Below, in pieces: positions 1 to 8,549 of a DNA stretch of 64,000 bases. The DNA is taken from the NCBI GenBank assembly GCA_963816315.1, contig CAWFJZ010000045.1:1-64000 (forward strand). Direction: 5' to 3'. The notes beneath the pieces were generated by a model, which saw only the letters and a list, made by a program, of their open reading frames with translations, had not been told where the DNA came from and ran no database searches. Each line of letters opens with the position of its first letter. The stretch's first letter is position 1. The position numbers were made by a program, and so were the translations under genes. Source of the stretch: CADEEN01 sp963816315. Lineage in GTDB: Bacteria; Pseudomonadota; Gammaproteobacteria; Burkholderiales; Burkholderiaceae_C.

Positions 1-777
1 GACGAGCACATCAACAACACGCCGTGGCAGATCAACATCTTCGTGGCACTCGGTGTACCGTTGCCGCAGTTCGGCCACCATCCGATCATTTTGGGTGACG
101 ATGGCTTGAAGCTGTCGAAGCGCCGTGGCGCGGTCAGCGTCACCGCGTATGAAGAGATGGGCTATCTGCCCGAGGCGATGTGCAACTACCTCTCGCGCCT
201 GGGTTGGAGCCATGGCGACGACGAGTTGTTCACGCGCGAGCAGATGGTGCAGTGGTTCGACGGCACGCATCTGGCCAAGAGCCCGGCGCAGTGGGATCCG
301 GCCAAACTGGCGTGGGTCAACGCGCACTACATCAAGCTGGCCGACGACGCGCGCCTCGCCAAGCTCGTGCAGCAGCAACTGGCCACGCGTGAGATCGAAG
401 CGGCCGAGCTCGATCACCTCGCGCGCGCCTGCGCCTTGTTCAAGGACCGCTGCTCGACGACGGTGGAGCTCGCCGACTGGCTGCAGATGTATTACAGGCC
501 GGCGTGGCCGACCGAAGCCGACTTGCTCGCGCATGTGAGCGAGCTCGCCAAGCCCGCGCTGCGCGCGTTGCGCGAGCAGTTGACGACGATCGATTGGACC
601 GCGCCCTCCATCGCTGCGGCATTGAAGGCCACGCTGGCATTGCACGGTCTGAAGATGCCGCAACTCGCACCTGCCTTGCGCGTGCTCGTCTGCGGCCGCA
701 CGCAGACGCCGTCGATCGATGCGGTGCTGGCCCTGTTCTCACGCGAGCTGGTCTTGGAGCGCCTGTCCCACGTCTAG
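1..777 (+). CDS. gltX: Glutamyl-tRNA synthetase, C-terminal part (5' end outside window)
   Basis: Charges tRNA-Glu with glutamate in the cytoplasm. The frame is open from base 1, so the gene begins upstream of the window; 258 codons are present before the TAG stop. The class I synthetase signature KLSKR is visible near residue 36, preceded by the conserved HHPIIL and DDG segment, and the rest is the alpha-helical anticodon-binding domain ending in SHV. A tRNA-Glu gene lies about 170 bases downstream, so enzyme and substrate RNA are neighbours. An apparent GTG start at 43 is internal. The family call is secure from the motif and context; only the missing N-terminus cannot be judged. Confidence 0.95.
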   Translation, partial: DEHINNTPWQINIFVALGVPLPQFGHHPIILGDDGLKLSKRRGAVSVTAYEEMGYLPEAMCNYLSRLGWSHGDDELFTREQMVQWFDGTHLAKSPAQWDPAKLAWVNAHYIKLADDARLAKLVQQQLATREIEAAELDHLARACALFKDRCSTTVELADWLQMYYRPAWPTEADLLAHVSELAKPALRALREQLTTIDWTAPSIAAALKATLALHGLKMPQLAPALRVLVCGRTQTPSIDAVLALFSRELVLERLSHV

Positions 778-793
778 AAAGCCTGTCTATAAT
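765..793 (+). promoter_or_regulatory. Probable sigma70 promoter of the tRNA cluster
   Basis: A perfect -10 hexamer TATAAT lies at 788-793, about 35 bases before tRNA-Ala and just after the gltX stop. The -35 region about 17 bases upstream is poor and overlaps the end of gltX. Stable-RNA genes often depend on a strong -10 element. The call rests on the -10 match and its position. Confidence 0.5.
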
Positions 794-827
794 CGCGGCT
801 CGCTTGAATGGCGCGACTGACTCCAAT

Positions 828-903
<76 letters not shown>

Positions 904-943
904 ATCAAAGCAGGCGCGCGGTTCAAGCCGTGAAGAAGGATTC

Positions 944-1019
944 GTCCCCTTCGTCTAGAGGCCTAGGACACCACCCTTTCACGGTGGCTACAGGGGTTCG
1001 AATCCCCTAGGGGACGCCA
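944..1019 (+). tRNA. tRNA-Glu (anticodon TTC)
   Basis: A 76-base cloverleaf beginning GTCCCCT and closing with AGGGGAC, discriminator G and encoded CCA. The anticodon stem CCACC/GGTGG encloses the loop CTTTCAC, giving anticodon TTC. The T-loop is GTTCGAATC. It lies in the same transcript as tRNA-Ala and tRNA-Asp, just downstream of the gene for its own synthetase. Confidence 0.97.
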
Positions 1020-1064
1020 AGTCCGGCTGCACTTGCGGAGCGATCCGGGACGCAGCCACCGTGT

Positions 1065-1141
1065 GGAGCGGTAGTTCAGTTGGTTAGAATACCGGCCTGT
1101 CACGCCGGGGGTCGCGGGTTCGAGTCCCGTCCGCTCCGCCA
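1065..1141 (+). tRNA. tRNA-Asp (anticodon GTC)
   Basis: A 77-base cloverleaf with acceptor arm GGAGCGG/CCGCTCC, encoded CCA, the D-loop GTTCAGTTGGTTAGAA typical of tRNA-Asp, and a GTC anticodon in the loop CTGTCAC. It is the last tRNA of the cluster and is followed within ten bases by a hairpin terminator. Confidence 0.97.
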
Positions 1142-1150
1142 AACATTTCA

Positions 1151-1187
1151 ACGGGTCAGATCGAGAGGTCTGGCCCGTTGTCCTTTC
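1151..1187 (+). terminator. Rho-independent terminator after the tRNA cluster
   Basis: The inverted repeat ACGGGTCAGA (1151-1160) and TCTGGCCCGT (1169-1178) can form a 10-bp stem with an 8-base loop, followed by the pyrimidine-rich stretch TGTCCTTTCT. Its position right after tRNA-Asp fits the end of the tRNA transcript. Confidence 0.75.
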
Positions 1188-1379
1188 TGCCGTGAGCGAG
1201 TTCAAGCGCGCGCTGCATTGACCCGCCGCAATCGGCCGCGCGCGAATCGCAGGACGACCATCTCGCGGTCGGCTCGTTGCGCAAGCGACGGGCCACCGCA
1301 TGACATCACGCCGAACGCAAACGGCAGCCTTTGAGCCATGTCAACGAGCCCGGGCGCCGGCAGCGCAGAGTGATGCGAC

Positions 1380-2471
1380 GTGTCGATGCGACACATGCCC
1401 ACAGGGGGACGTTTGGCCCGATTGGATGTCTTCTCGAAACGCCCGTTGTCGGCGCCCACGGCCGCGGTGATCCCGATGGCGTCGGCGCGCGCCGGCGCGG
1501 ATGCGCCTGGCATGAGCTTGCGCGGCGCGCCGACGCTGTCGTGCGTGATCCCTTGCTGCAACGAGGCCGGCAACCTGGTCGATCTGCTGCCACGCCTGGC
1601 TGCGGTGTTGCCGCTGTGCAGCCGCGATTGGGAGGTGATCCTCGTCGATGACGGCAGCACCGACGGCACCGAAGCGCTGCTCGCGCAGTGGACGCGGCGC
1701 GCCGGGTTTCGCGCGCTGCAACTGTCGCGCAACTTCGGCAAGGAGGCCGCGCTCACCGCCGGCCTGCGCGCCGCTCACGGCGAGGTCGTGGTGACGATGG
1801 ACGCCGACCTGCAGCACGTGCCCGAACTGATCCCGACCTTCGTCGGTCATTGGCGCGGCGGCACCGACGTCGTCTATGCGCTGCGCCAGGACCGGCATGA
1901 CGAAGCGCCGCTCAAACGCTGGGGCACGCGCTGGTTCTACCGCGCGGTCAACGCCGGCGGCCGCTTCGACCTGCCGCCGGGCGCCGGGGACTTCCGGCTG
2001 ATGGACCGCCAGGTCGTCGCGGCCTTGCTCGCGCTGCCCGAGCGCAACCGCTTCATGAAGGGCCTGTATGCCTGGGTCGGCTTCAAGTCGGTCGCGGTGA
2101 ACTACGAGCCGCAGCCGCGACGCCATGGCCGCAGCCATTTCAACCTCGTGCGCCTGGCACGCCTGTCGATGGACGGCATCACCGCGTTCACCACCTGGCC
2201 CTTGCGCGCGGTCAGCGCCGTCGGCTTCGTGTTGGCGATGCTGTCGTTCTTCTACGGCGGCTACCTGACCCTGTCGTACCTGCTCTACGGCCACAACGTC
2301 AGCGGCTGGACCACGCTCGAAGTCAGCATCATGCTGATCGCGGGCATCCAGTTGTGGTCGCTCGGCATCGTCGGCGAGTACGTCGGCCGCATCTTCGAAG
2401 AGGTCAAGGCGCGGCCGCTGTTCATCGTCCGCCGCGAACAGGGGCAGGGCCTGAAGGCCTCGCGTTCCTGA
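1380..2471 (+). CDS. GT2-family polyprenyl-phosphate glycosyltransferase (DPM1/GtrB/ArnC-like)
   Basis: Probably transfers a sugar from a nucleotide donor to undecaprenyl phosphate at the inner face of the membrane. Visible are the GT-A start CVIPCCNEAGN, the nucleotide-binding VDDGSTDGT, the metal-binding DADLQH and the RNFGKEAAL segment, then two C-terminal membrane helices (MLSFFYGGYLTLSYLLYG and IMLIAGIQLWSLGIVG) and a basic tail, the standard GtrB/DPM1 plan. The first 44 codons from the GTG at 1380 look non-conserved, so the real start is more likely the ATG at 1476 or 1512. No clear Shine-Dalgarno settles it. The downstream neighbour is an ArnT-like transferase that would use the lipid-linked sugar. 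Confidence 0.88.
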   Translation: MSMRHMPTGGRLARLDVFSKRPLSAPTAAVIPMASARAGADAPGMSLRGAPTLSCVIPCCNEAGNLVDLLPRLAAVLPLCSRDWEVILVDDGSTDGTEALLAQWTRRAGFRALQLSRNFGKEAALTAGLRAAHGEVVVTMDADLQHVPELIPTFVGHWRGGTDVVYALRQDRHDEAPLKRWGTRWFYRAVNAGGRFDLPPGAGDFRLMDRQVVAALLALPERNRFMKGLYAWVGFKSVAVNYEPQPRRHGRSHFNLVRLARLSMDGITAFTTWPLRAVSAVGFVLAMLSFFYGGYLTLSYLLYGHNVSGWTTLEVSIMLIAGIQLWSLGIVGEYVGRIFEEVKARPLFIVRREQGQGLKASRS

Positions 2472-2501
2472 TGGCCAGCAGAGCGCGACGTCAGGCGCGA
2501 G

Positions 2502-4024
2502 GTGGCGCTCGTGGCGGTGTCGGCGCTCGCGTGGTTGGTCGCCACCGCCGGCCTGCGTCCGCTGATGCTCCCCGACGAAGGGCGCTATGTCGGCGTGGCC
2601 TGGGAGATGCTGCGCTCGGGCGACTGGCTGACGCCGACGCTCGACGGCCTGCCGTACTTTCACAAGCCGCCCCTGTTCTACTGGATCACCGCCGCGGCGA
2701 TGGCGCTGTCCGGCGCCGACGAGTGGGCCGCGCGCGCGGCGCCGCTGCTCGGCGGCTGGCTCGGCGCCATGGCCATGTACCTGTTCCTGCGCCGCTGGGT
2801 CGAGGCACGCGTCGCGCGGCTCGCGCTGCTCGCGCTGCTGGCGCAACCGCTGTTCTACGTCGGCGCGCAGTTCGCCAACCTCGACATGCTGGCGGCGGGT
2901 TGCATCACGGCGACGGTGCTGTTGCTCGCCCATGCGGCGCTCACTGCCGAGCAGGGCCATCGCAGCCGCGGCGCATTGATCGCCGCCTATGCCGTGGCCG
3001 CGCTCGGCGTGTTGGCCAAGGGCCTCATCGGCGTCGTGCTGCCGGGCTTGATCGTCGTTGGCTGGCTGCTCGTGCGCGGCCGAGCGAGCGATCTGCGGGC
3101 ACTGCTGTCGTGGCCCGGTCTTGCGCTGTTCGTGCTGATCGCGGCGCCGTGGTTCATCGCGATGCAGAGCAGGTTCGACGGCTTCCTCGACTACTTCTTC
3201 GTCGTGCAGCACTTCAAGCGCTTCGCGGCCGGCGGCTTCAACAACGCGCAGCCGTTCTGGTTCTTCCCGGCGCTGCTCGCGCTGTTCACGCTGCCGTGGT
3301 GGCCGTGGCTGCGCGCGTCGTTGCACAAAACCTATTGGCATGACTCGGCGCGCGGTGCGGTGCGCCTGCTGATGGCGGTGTGGGCCGCGGTCGTCGTGCT
3401 GTTCTTCTCGCTGCCCGAGTCCAAGCTCGTCGGCTATGTGTTCCCTGCGCTGCCGGCACTGGCGTTCCTGGCCGCGGACGGATTCACGACGATGGCGCAG
3501 TCGGCGCGCAGCCGTTTCTGGTGGCGTGCCGGACTCGTGCTGTTGGCGCTGATCGGTGTGGTGACGACGATCGTGCTCGCAGTGCGTCCGCTGCCCTCGG
3601 CGCGCGAACTGGCCGGCGCGCTGCGCCAGCAACGCGCCGTGGCCGAGCCGGTGTTCACGCTCGGCAACTACCCGTTCGATCTGCGGTTCTACGCGCGCCT
3701 GGCCGAGCCGGTGCAGGTGGTCGATGTCTGGACCGATGCCGACGTGAACCGCCACGACAACTGGCGCAAGGAGCTGGCCGACGCCGGCCGCTTCGACACT
3801 CGCGGCCAGCCAGGCTGTGTTGTTGACGCCGGGCCGCTTCGCGCACGCGCTGTGCGCGTGCGCCGGTGAGCTGGGTGATCGGCGCTGCCAACGCCGCGAG
3901 CCTCTACCCGGTGCTGCAACGGGCGCGCGTGGTCGCCTCGTCGCGCGGCGCGACGCTGTGGCGCGTCGAACCGACAGCCGCTAATTGCGAAGGAAGGCCC
4001 AATGGCGACTCGCCAGGTATGTGA
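2502..4024 (+). CDS. ArnT/PMT-type lipid-linked sugar glycosyltransferase (GT83-like), frameshifted near its C-terminus
   Basis: A polytopic membrane glycosyltransferase expected to move a sugar from undecaprenyl phosphate to lipid A or another periplasmic acceptor. The N-terminal loop has LPDEGRYVGVAWEM and the family block LPYFHKPPLFYW; about ten hydrophobic helices follow. The reading frame as given stops at 3869. Past about base 3798 the expected sequence continues in the next frame (LAASQAVLLTPGRFAHAL), and after the GGG at 3873-3875 in the third frame (VIGAANAASLYPVLQRARVV), ending at TGA 4022-4024. Two single-base insertions restore one protein of about 506 residues. GTG at 2502 is the first plausible start, 30 bases after the GT2 stop. 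The restored end overlaps the convergent gtrA. Confidence 0.82.
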
Positions 4025-4385
4025 GCGCGGCCACGGCGACGAGCACGACAGCGAGCAGCACGCCGTAGTGCCACGCGCTCCAGCGCAGCAGCAGGGCATA
4101 CGCCGACTGGTTGAGCGCGAAGCCGCCGGCCGAGACGAGCGTGAAGCGGCGCAGCGAAGGGCCGAGCGGAGCGCCGTGGTCGCCGAAGGTCCAGCCACGA
4201 TGGCCGGCGAACGAGACGGCCAGGGCCAGCAGCCAGGCCGGCACGTTGGCGGCGAGGGGGCGCCAATGCCACTGGCTGACGATCGCCACGACGCCGAGCC
4301 AGTGCACCGCCGCGGCGACGCAGCCGACGACGACGAAGCGGCCGATCCGGGCGACGTCGAACGGGGCGCGGTCGAGTTCGTTCAT
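3981..4385 (-). CDS. GtrA-family membrane protein
   Basis: A 134-residue protein with four hydrophobic segments (about residues 15-35, 45-62, 78-95 and 105-125), the size and layout of GtrA/DPMS-type proteins that help flip or scaffold polyprenyl-linked sugars. The motif FAGHRGWTF and the ending SRHWAFLRN are typical of the family, with RHWVF-like ends. The ATG at 4385-4383 starts directly after the hydrophilic MNELDRAP. It converges on the ArnT-like gene and diverges from the deacetylase gene, so all four genes from 1380 to 5237 probably serve one envelope glycan modification. Confidence 0.85.
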   Translation of the reverse strand: MNELDRAPFDVARIGRFVVVGCVAAAVHWLGVVAIVSQWHWRPLAANVPAWLLALAVSFAGHRGWTFGDHGAPLGPSLRRFTLVSAGGFALNQSAYALLLRWSAWHYGVLLAVVLVAVAALTYLASRHWAFLRN

Positions 4386-4397
4386 GGCGCAGCGCAG

Positions 4398-5237
4398 GAT
4401 ACGCCGCCGCGTTCGCTGTGCATCGGCGTCGATGACATCGGCCTGCACCGCGGCATCAACGAAGCGGCGCATGTGCTGATGGATCTGGGCCGCGTTCATG
4501 CCGTGAGCTGCCTGGTCGGCGGCCGTGCGTGGCGCGCCGGCGCCGCCCGCCTGCGCGCGCGCAGCGAGCACGAGGTCGATGTCGGTCTGCATCTCGACCT
4601 GACCGAAGCGCCGCTGTTGACCGGCACGCAGCGCCGCCTCGGCGCGCTGATCGCGGCGTGCACGCTGCGCCTGGTCGATCGGCCGTCGATCCGGCGCGAG
4701 ATCGGCGCGCAGCTCGATGCCTTCGAAGAGGCGCTCGGCCGCGCGCCGTCGCATGTCGATGGCCACCAGCATGTGCATCAGCTCGCCGTCGTGCGCGACG
4801 AGTTGCTCGACGTGCTGCAGCAGCGCTACCGCAACCCGTTGCCGTGGCTGCGCTCGACGCGCCGGCCGGCGGGCCGCCAACGCGCTGCGTTCAAGGCCTG
4901 GGTCATCGAGCGGCTCGGTGCTCGCGCGCTGGAATCGCTGGCGGCGCGACGCGGCTTTGCGCACAACGCGCACCTGCTCGGCATCCACGACTTTCGCGCG
5001 AGCGAGCTGCAATACGCCGACCTCGCCGGCGCCTGGTTGGCGGCAGCCGGCAACGCCGATCTGCTGGTCTGCCACGCCAGCGTCTGCGCGATTGCCGGCG
5101 ATGCCGTGGGCGCCTCGCGCCGCCACGAGTTCGATGTCCTGCGCTCGGCGTGGTGGGGCGGCTGCGTGCGGCGACACGGCATCACGCTGGCGCCGCTGTC
5201 GCGCCAGATCGCCGCGCAGCGGCCGCGCCGACGTTGA
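4398..5237 (+). CDS. YdjC/ChbG-like carbohydrate deacetylase
   Basis: Likely a metal-dependent deacetylase acting on N- or O-acetylated sugars. The YdjC pattern is clear: the metal Asp pair in CIGVDDIGLHRGINEA, the EVDVGLHLDLTEAP segment with the metal His, and SHVDGHQHVHQL further on. The start is unresolved. The frame has no ATG, GTG or TTG close to SLCIGVDD; CTG at 4416 is possible, and an ATG at 4384 (MAQRRIRRR) lies in another frame, so a base error near 4400 is plausible. By analogy with ArnD, which deformylates a lipid-linked sugar between ArnC and ArnT, this gene may process the product of the neighbouring GT2 enzyme. That role is inference. Confidence 0.82.
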   Translation, partial: DTPPRSLCIGVDDIGLHRGINEAAHVLMDLGRVHAVSCLVGGRAWRAGAARLRARSEHEVDVGLHLDLTEAPLLTGTQRRLGALIAACTLRLVDRPSIRREIGAQLDAFEEALGRAPSHVDGHQHVHQLAVVRDELLDVLQQRYRNPLPWLRSTRRPAGRQRAAFKAWVIERLGARALESLAARRGFAHNAHLLGIHDFRASELQYADLAGAWLAAAGNADLLVCHASVCAIAGDAVGASRRHEFDVLRSAWWGGCVRRHGITLAPLSRQIAAQRPRRR

Positions 5238-5246
5238 TCGCCGCCG

Positions 5247-7355
5247 ATGTCGCTGCAGCGCTACCTCATGCGGCTGCTCGGCTGCTGCCTGCTGCCGGTG
5301 GTGGTGCTGGCGGGCGTGCTGGCCATCGGGCACGTGAACGACGTTCAAAACGAGGACCGCGCCGATGCGCAGGGTTTGGCGCACACGCTGGCGATGACGG
5401 TGGATCAGAGCCTGCGCGCGCGCATCGCCGGTCTGCAGACGCTGGCCCTGTCGCCGCTGGCCGAGGACTCCGCCCGCTGGCCCGAGCTGCACCGCGAGGC
5501 GCAAGGCTTCTACGCCGGATTCGGCAGCCATGTCGCGCTGATCGACAGCAGCCTGCGGCCCCGTTTGCACACCATGGTTCGTTTTGGCGACGCCTTGCCG
5601 TCGTCGCCGCATCCGTTCGTTCAGCGCGCCGTGCAAGCCGCGCTCGCCGACGCCATGCCGGCGGTCAGCGATCCGTACCTGGGCACCGTGAGCCAGGAGC
5701 CCTCGATCGCGATCGTCGTGCCGGTGCTGCGCCAGGGCCAGCCCGCAGGGGCCGTGCTCAGCCCGTTGCCGGCCCGCCATCTGGCCTATCTGCTCGACAA
5801 CCAGGCGCTGCCGCCGGGCTGGCGGCTCGTCTTGTCCGACAGCCGCGGCCAGCCGATCGTCCATCGCGGCCCGCAAGCGCCTGCCGGGGCTGCTTCGGCG
5901 TGGGCCGCCGTCGAGGGCACCGCCGCTGCGCCGTGGTCGGTGCAGGTCTCGATACCGCAGTCGGCGCGCCTGCAGCGCCTGGCGCCGCTGGCCCTGCAGC
6001 TGGCGCTGGTGGTGTTGGCGGTCGCCGCGGTGGCGGTGATCGGCGGCCTGTTGGCCAGCCGCCGGCTGGCGCGCTCGGTGCAGTCGCTGGTCGATCCGGC
6101 GGCGGCGCCGCACGCGCCCGAGATCGCCGAAGTCAGCCAGGCGCGCCGTCTGCTCGGCGAATCGGTGGCGCGACGCGATGCCGCCGAAGCCGAACAACGC
6201 AGCAGCGAGCAGCGCTTCCGCCTGCGCCTGGAGCAGCAGGCGCATGAGCTGCAGGTGCGTGAAGCACAGTTGCGCGGCATCTTCGAATCGGCCAGCGACG
6301 CCATCCTCACCGCCGACGAATCGCACCGCATCGTCATGGCCAACGCGGCGGCCGCACGGACCTTCGGCGTACCGCTCGAGCGCCTCGTCGGCTCGCCGCT
6401 GGAAGCCCTGATGCCCGAACGCTTTCGTGCGCGCCACCGTCATGACGTCGCCGCCTTCGGCCGCGCCGAATCGCCGTCGCGTGCGATGGGGCGGCGGCGC
6501 GATGTGATGGGCCAACGCGCCGACGGCGCCGAGTTCCCGATCGAGGCCGCGATCTCGCATCTGCACATCGACGGCCGGCGCCTGTACACCGTGATCCTGC
6601 GCGATGTCTCCGAGCGCCGCCGGGCCGAAGCCGCGCTGCTGGGCAGCCAGAGCGAGCTGCAGGCCTCGCATGCCGAGCTGCAACGGCTGATCGCGGCCCA
6701 GCAGAGCGTCGAAGAAAACGAGCGCAAGCGCATCGCGCGCGAGCTGCACGACGAGCTGCAGCAGGTGCTGGCGGCGATCAAGATGGACGTGGCCGCGATC
6801 GAGGGCGAGATGGCTGCCGACCCGAAGCGCGTGGCGCCGCTGGTGGCGCGCATCGACGAGCTGGCCGGCTCGGCCATCACCTCCAGCCGCCGCATCGTCA
6901 ACGATCTGCGGCCGCTGCTGCTCGAAGAGCTCGGCCTCGTCGCCGCGCTGCAGGCCCTGGCGGCGCAGTTTTCGCTGCGCACCGGCATCGCGGCCAGCGT
7001 CGATACGGGCGGGCGCGCGTTGGCGGACGATGCGGTGCCGGGGCCCCTGGCGATCTGCCTGTACCGCGTGGCTCAGGAGTCGCTGAACAACGTCGGCAAG
7101 CATGCCGCTGCGCGGCGCGTGCAACTTCGCCTGCTCGGCCTGGACGACGGCGGCGTCGTGCTGCGCGTCACCGACGACGGCCGCGGCATCGGCGACGGCG
7201 AGCGGCGCAAGCCGCAATCGTTCGGCCTGCGTGGCATGAACGAGCGCGTGCGTGCGTTCGGTGGCCGGCTGCGCGTGGAGCGGGGCGCCGACGGCGGCAC
7301 GGTGGTGGAAGTCGAAATCCACTCGCGGCCTTCCAGCGCCGACGCCGCGGCCTGA
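5247..7355 (+). CDS. PAS-domain sensor histidine kinase (HisKA_3/NarX-like)
   Basis: A membrane sensor kinase of 702 residues. TM1 lies at about 8-28, a periplasmic sensing domain at about 30-245, TM2 at about 246-270, a short coiled-coil linker rich in Glu and Gln, then a PAS domain at about 338-460 (ESASDAILTADE, MANAAAARTFG). The HisKA_3 dimerisation helix at about 488-555 carries the phospho-acceptor in KRIARELHDELQQ, and the HATPase_c domain at about 600-695 carries QESLNNVGKHA, DDGRGIG and FGLRGMNERV. The ATG at 5247 is nine bases after the deacetylase stop. A response regulator follows. The ligand is unknown; the periplasmic domain has no motif I recognise. Confidence 0.9.
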   Translation: MSLQRYLMRLLGCCLLPVVVLAGVLAIGHVNDVQNEDRADAQGLAHTLAMTVDQSLRARIAGLQTLALSPLAEDSARWPELHREAQGFYAGFGSHVALIDSSLRPRLHTMVRFGDALPSSPHPFVQRAVQAALADAMPAVSDPYLGTVSQEPSIAIVVPVLRQGQPAGAVLSPLPARHLAYLLDNQALPPGWRLVLSDSRGQPIVHRGPQAPAGAASAWAAVEGTAAAPWSVQVSIPQSARLQRLAPLALQLALVVLAVAAVAVIGGLLASRRLARSVQSLVDPAAAPHAPEIAEVSQARRLLGESVARRDAAEAEQRSSEQRFRLRLEQQAHELQVREAQLRGIFESASDAILTADESHRIVMANAAAARTFGVPLERLVGSPLEALMPERFRARHRHDVAAFGRAESPSRAMGRRRDVMGQRADGAEFPIEAAISHLHIDGRRLYTVILRDVSERRRAEAALLGSQSELQASHAELQRLIAAQQSVEENERKRIARELHDELQQVLAAIKMDVAAIEGEMAADPKRVAPLVARIDELAGSAITSSRRIVNDLRPLLLEELGLVAALQALAAQFSLRTGIAASVDTGGRALADDAVPGPLAICLYRVAQESLNNVGKHAAARRVQLRLLGLDDGGVVLRVTDDGRGIGDGERRKPQSFGLRGMNERVRAFGGRLRVERGADGGTVVEVEIHSRPSSADAAA

Positions 7356-7401
7356 CCCGGCTCAATGCGCGCTGCGCGCGGCCTGCGATGCTCGGATCGA
7401 C

Positions 7402-7770
7402 ATGATGAAAGTGCTGATCGTCGAAGACTCGCCCCAGGTCCAGCGCAGCCTGAGGTCGATGCTCGCGCCCGAGCCCGATGTGGTGGTCGTCGGTTGCGCC
7501 GCCGACGTGTGCGGTGCGGTGGCGATGATCGACGCACAGCGTCCCAACGTCGTCTTGCTCGACGTCAGCCTGCGCAACGGCGAGCGCGGCTACGACGTGC
7601 TGCGCCACGTGCGGCGCGAACACCCGCACACGCGAGTCGTCGTGCTGTCGAACTTCAACTGGAGCGAGATGCGCGAAGGCTTCATCGACGGCGGCGCTTG
7701 CGCCTACTTCGACAAGTCGTTCGAGTTCCGGAAGGCGCGCGACTGGATCGTGAGGCAGGCCGCGGCGTGA
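7402..7770 (+). CDS. Receiver-only response regulator
   Basis: A CheY-like receiver domain of 122 residues with no output domain. It starts MMKVLIVEDS (acidic pocket), has the phospho-acceptor Asp in VVLLDVSLRNG and the conserved Lys in YFDKSFEF. The tandem ATG codons at 7402 and 7405 are both possible; a longer upstream frame overlaps the kinase and is not receiver-like. It sits 46 bases after the HisKA_3 kinase. Such kinases normally pair with NarL-type DNA-binding regulators, so a single-domain partner is slightly unusual and suggests a phosphorelay or protein-protein output. Confidence 0.88.
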   Translation: MMKVLIVEDSPQVQRSLRSMLAPEPDVVVVGCAADVCGAVAMIDAQRPNVVLLDVSLRNGERGYDVLRHVRREHPHTRVVVLSNFNWSEMREGFIDGGACAYFDKSFEFRKARDWIVRQAAA

Positions 7771-7813
7771 CATGCCGGGAGTCGCAGCGCGCGCTGGGGC
7801 GCGGCATCGAACC

Positions 7814-7827
7814 TTGACAGCACTCAA
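7814..7827. promoter_or_regulatory. Candidate Fnr/Anr/Dnr box
   Basis: TTGACAGCACTCAA matches the TTGAC-N4-GTCAA form of the Fnr-family site at nine of ten half-site positions. It is centred about 54 bases before the ATG of the 156-residue secreted protein at 7875. The prediction is by eye; the wider set of similar sites in the window raises its credibility. Confidence 0.4.
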
Positions 7828-7874
7828 CGCAGCGCGCCGGCAATGGGCGGCCAATAGCGGTTCAGGAGAGATCG

Positions 7875-8345
7875 ATGATGAAGACAGCAAGATGGACTTT
7901 GGCCTGCGCCGCCATGGCTCTCGCGGCCGGCGCCTGGCCGATGCAGAACGGCACCACGCCGCAAGGCCTGCCGTATGTGTCGGGCGGCGCTTCGCACGAA
8001 GAGTTGAGCGCGCTGCATGGCGGGCGCGAGCGCTACAGCCTGTGGGTGATCACCGCGGCGCTGCGCACGGGAGCGCATCTGGCCGATGTGCGCGTGTCGA
8101 TCCGCGACGCGAAGAAGCAGCTCGTCTTCGACGGCCGGCTCGACGGCCCGTGGTTGTTCATCGACCTGCCGCTCGGCCGCTACGACATCGAAGCCTCGTA
8201 CAACAACGAAACGCAGAAGCGCGCGACGACGATCCATCGCGGCGACCACCACCAAGCCTTCTTCTACTTCAACACCGGCGACATCGTCTCGCCCGAGCAT
8301 GTGCCGCCGTTCGAGCGCAACCCGTACGGCGGCACGAAAAACTAA
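7875..8345 (+). CDS. Conserved secreted protein with a carboxypeptidase-regulatory-like fold
   Basis: A 156-residue protein with a clear signal peptide (MMKTARWTLACAAMALAAGAWP, cleavage near residue 22) and a beta-rich body: YSLWVITAALRTGAHLADVRVSIRD, FDGRLDGPWLFIDLP and GRYDIEASY, which resembles the Ig-like repeats of carboxypeptidase regulatory domains. The C-terminus is charged and polar and ends GGTKN. A good Shine-Dalgarno (AGGAGA) precedes the ATG at 7875, and an Fnr-type box lies further upstream. Its specific function is unknown. Confidence 0.75.
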   Translation: MMKTARWTLACAAMALAAGAWPMQNGTTPQGLPYVSGGASHEELSALHGGRERYSLWVITAALRTGAHLADVRVSIRDAKKQLVFDGRLDGPWLFIDLPLGRYDIEASYNNETQKRATTIHRGDHHQAFFYFNTGDIVSPEHVPPFERNPYGGTKN

Positions 8346-8357
8346 AGAGCACACACC

Positions 8358-8549
8358 ATGTTCAACAGCCAACGGCGGCATCTGCTTGCCCTTTCGGCGG
8401 CGTGGGTCCGGTGGGCAAAGGCAAGGCCGCCCATCTGGCGGCGGCCAGACATATACCTCAGACCTTGCGCTCGCGCACCCGCACGCCGTCGCGCACCGCG
8501 GTGGGCGGATAGACGATCACCTTCGCGCCGGCGGCCAGGCCCTCGCTGA
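8358..8549 (+). pseudogene. Possible decapitated export-signal ORF
   Basis: An ATG at 8358, 12 bases after the preceding stop, opens MFNSQRRHLLALSA, which looks like the start of a twin-arginine or Sec-type leader, but the reading frame then degenerates into Arg/Pro-rich sequence and runs antisense into the 3' end of the adaptor gene. It may be the remnant of a third gene of the upstream transcript, cut when the convergent efflux operon was placed here. There is no domain evidence, and it may not be translated. Confidence 0.2.

Noticed and set aside
4384..4479. ATG at 4384 as the start of the deacetylase gene
   Set aside because: It lies in a different frame from the conserved CIGVDDIG segment. 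It would need a deletion-type correction, unlike the other errors, so it is only noted as possible.
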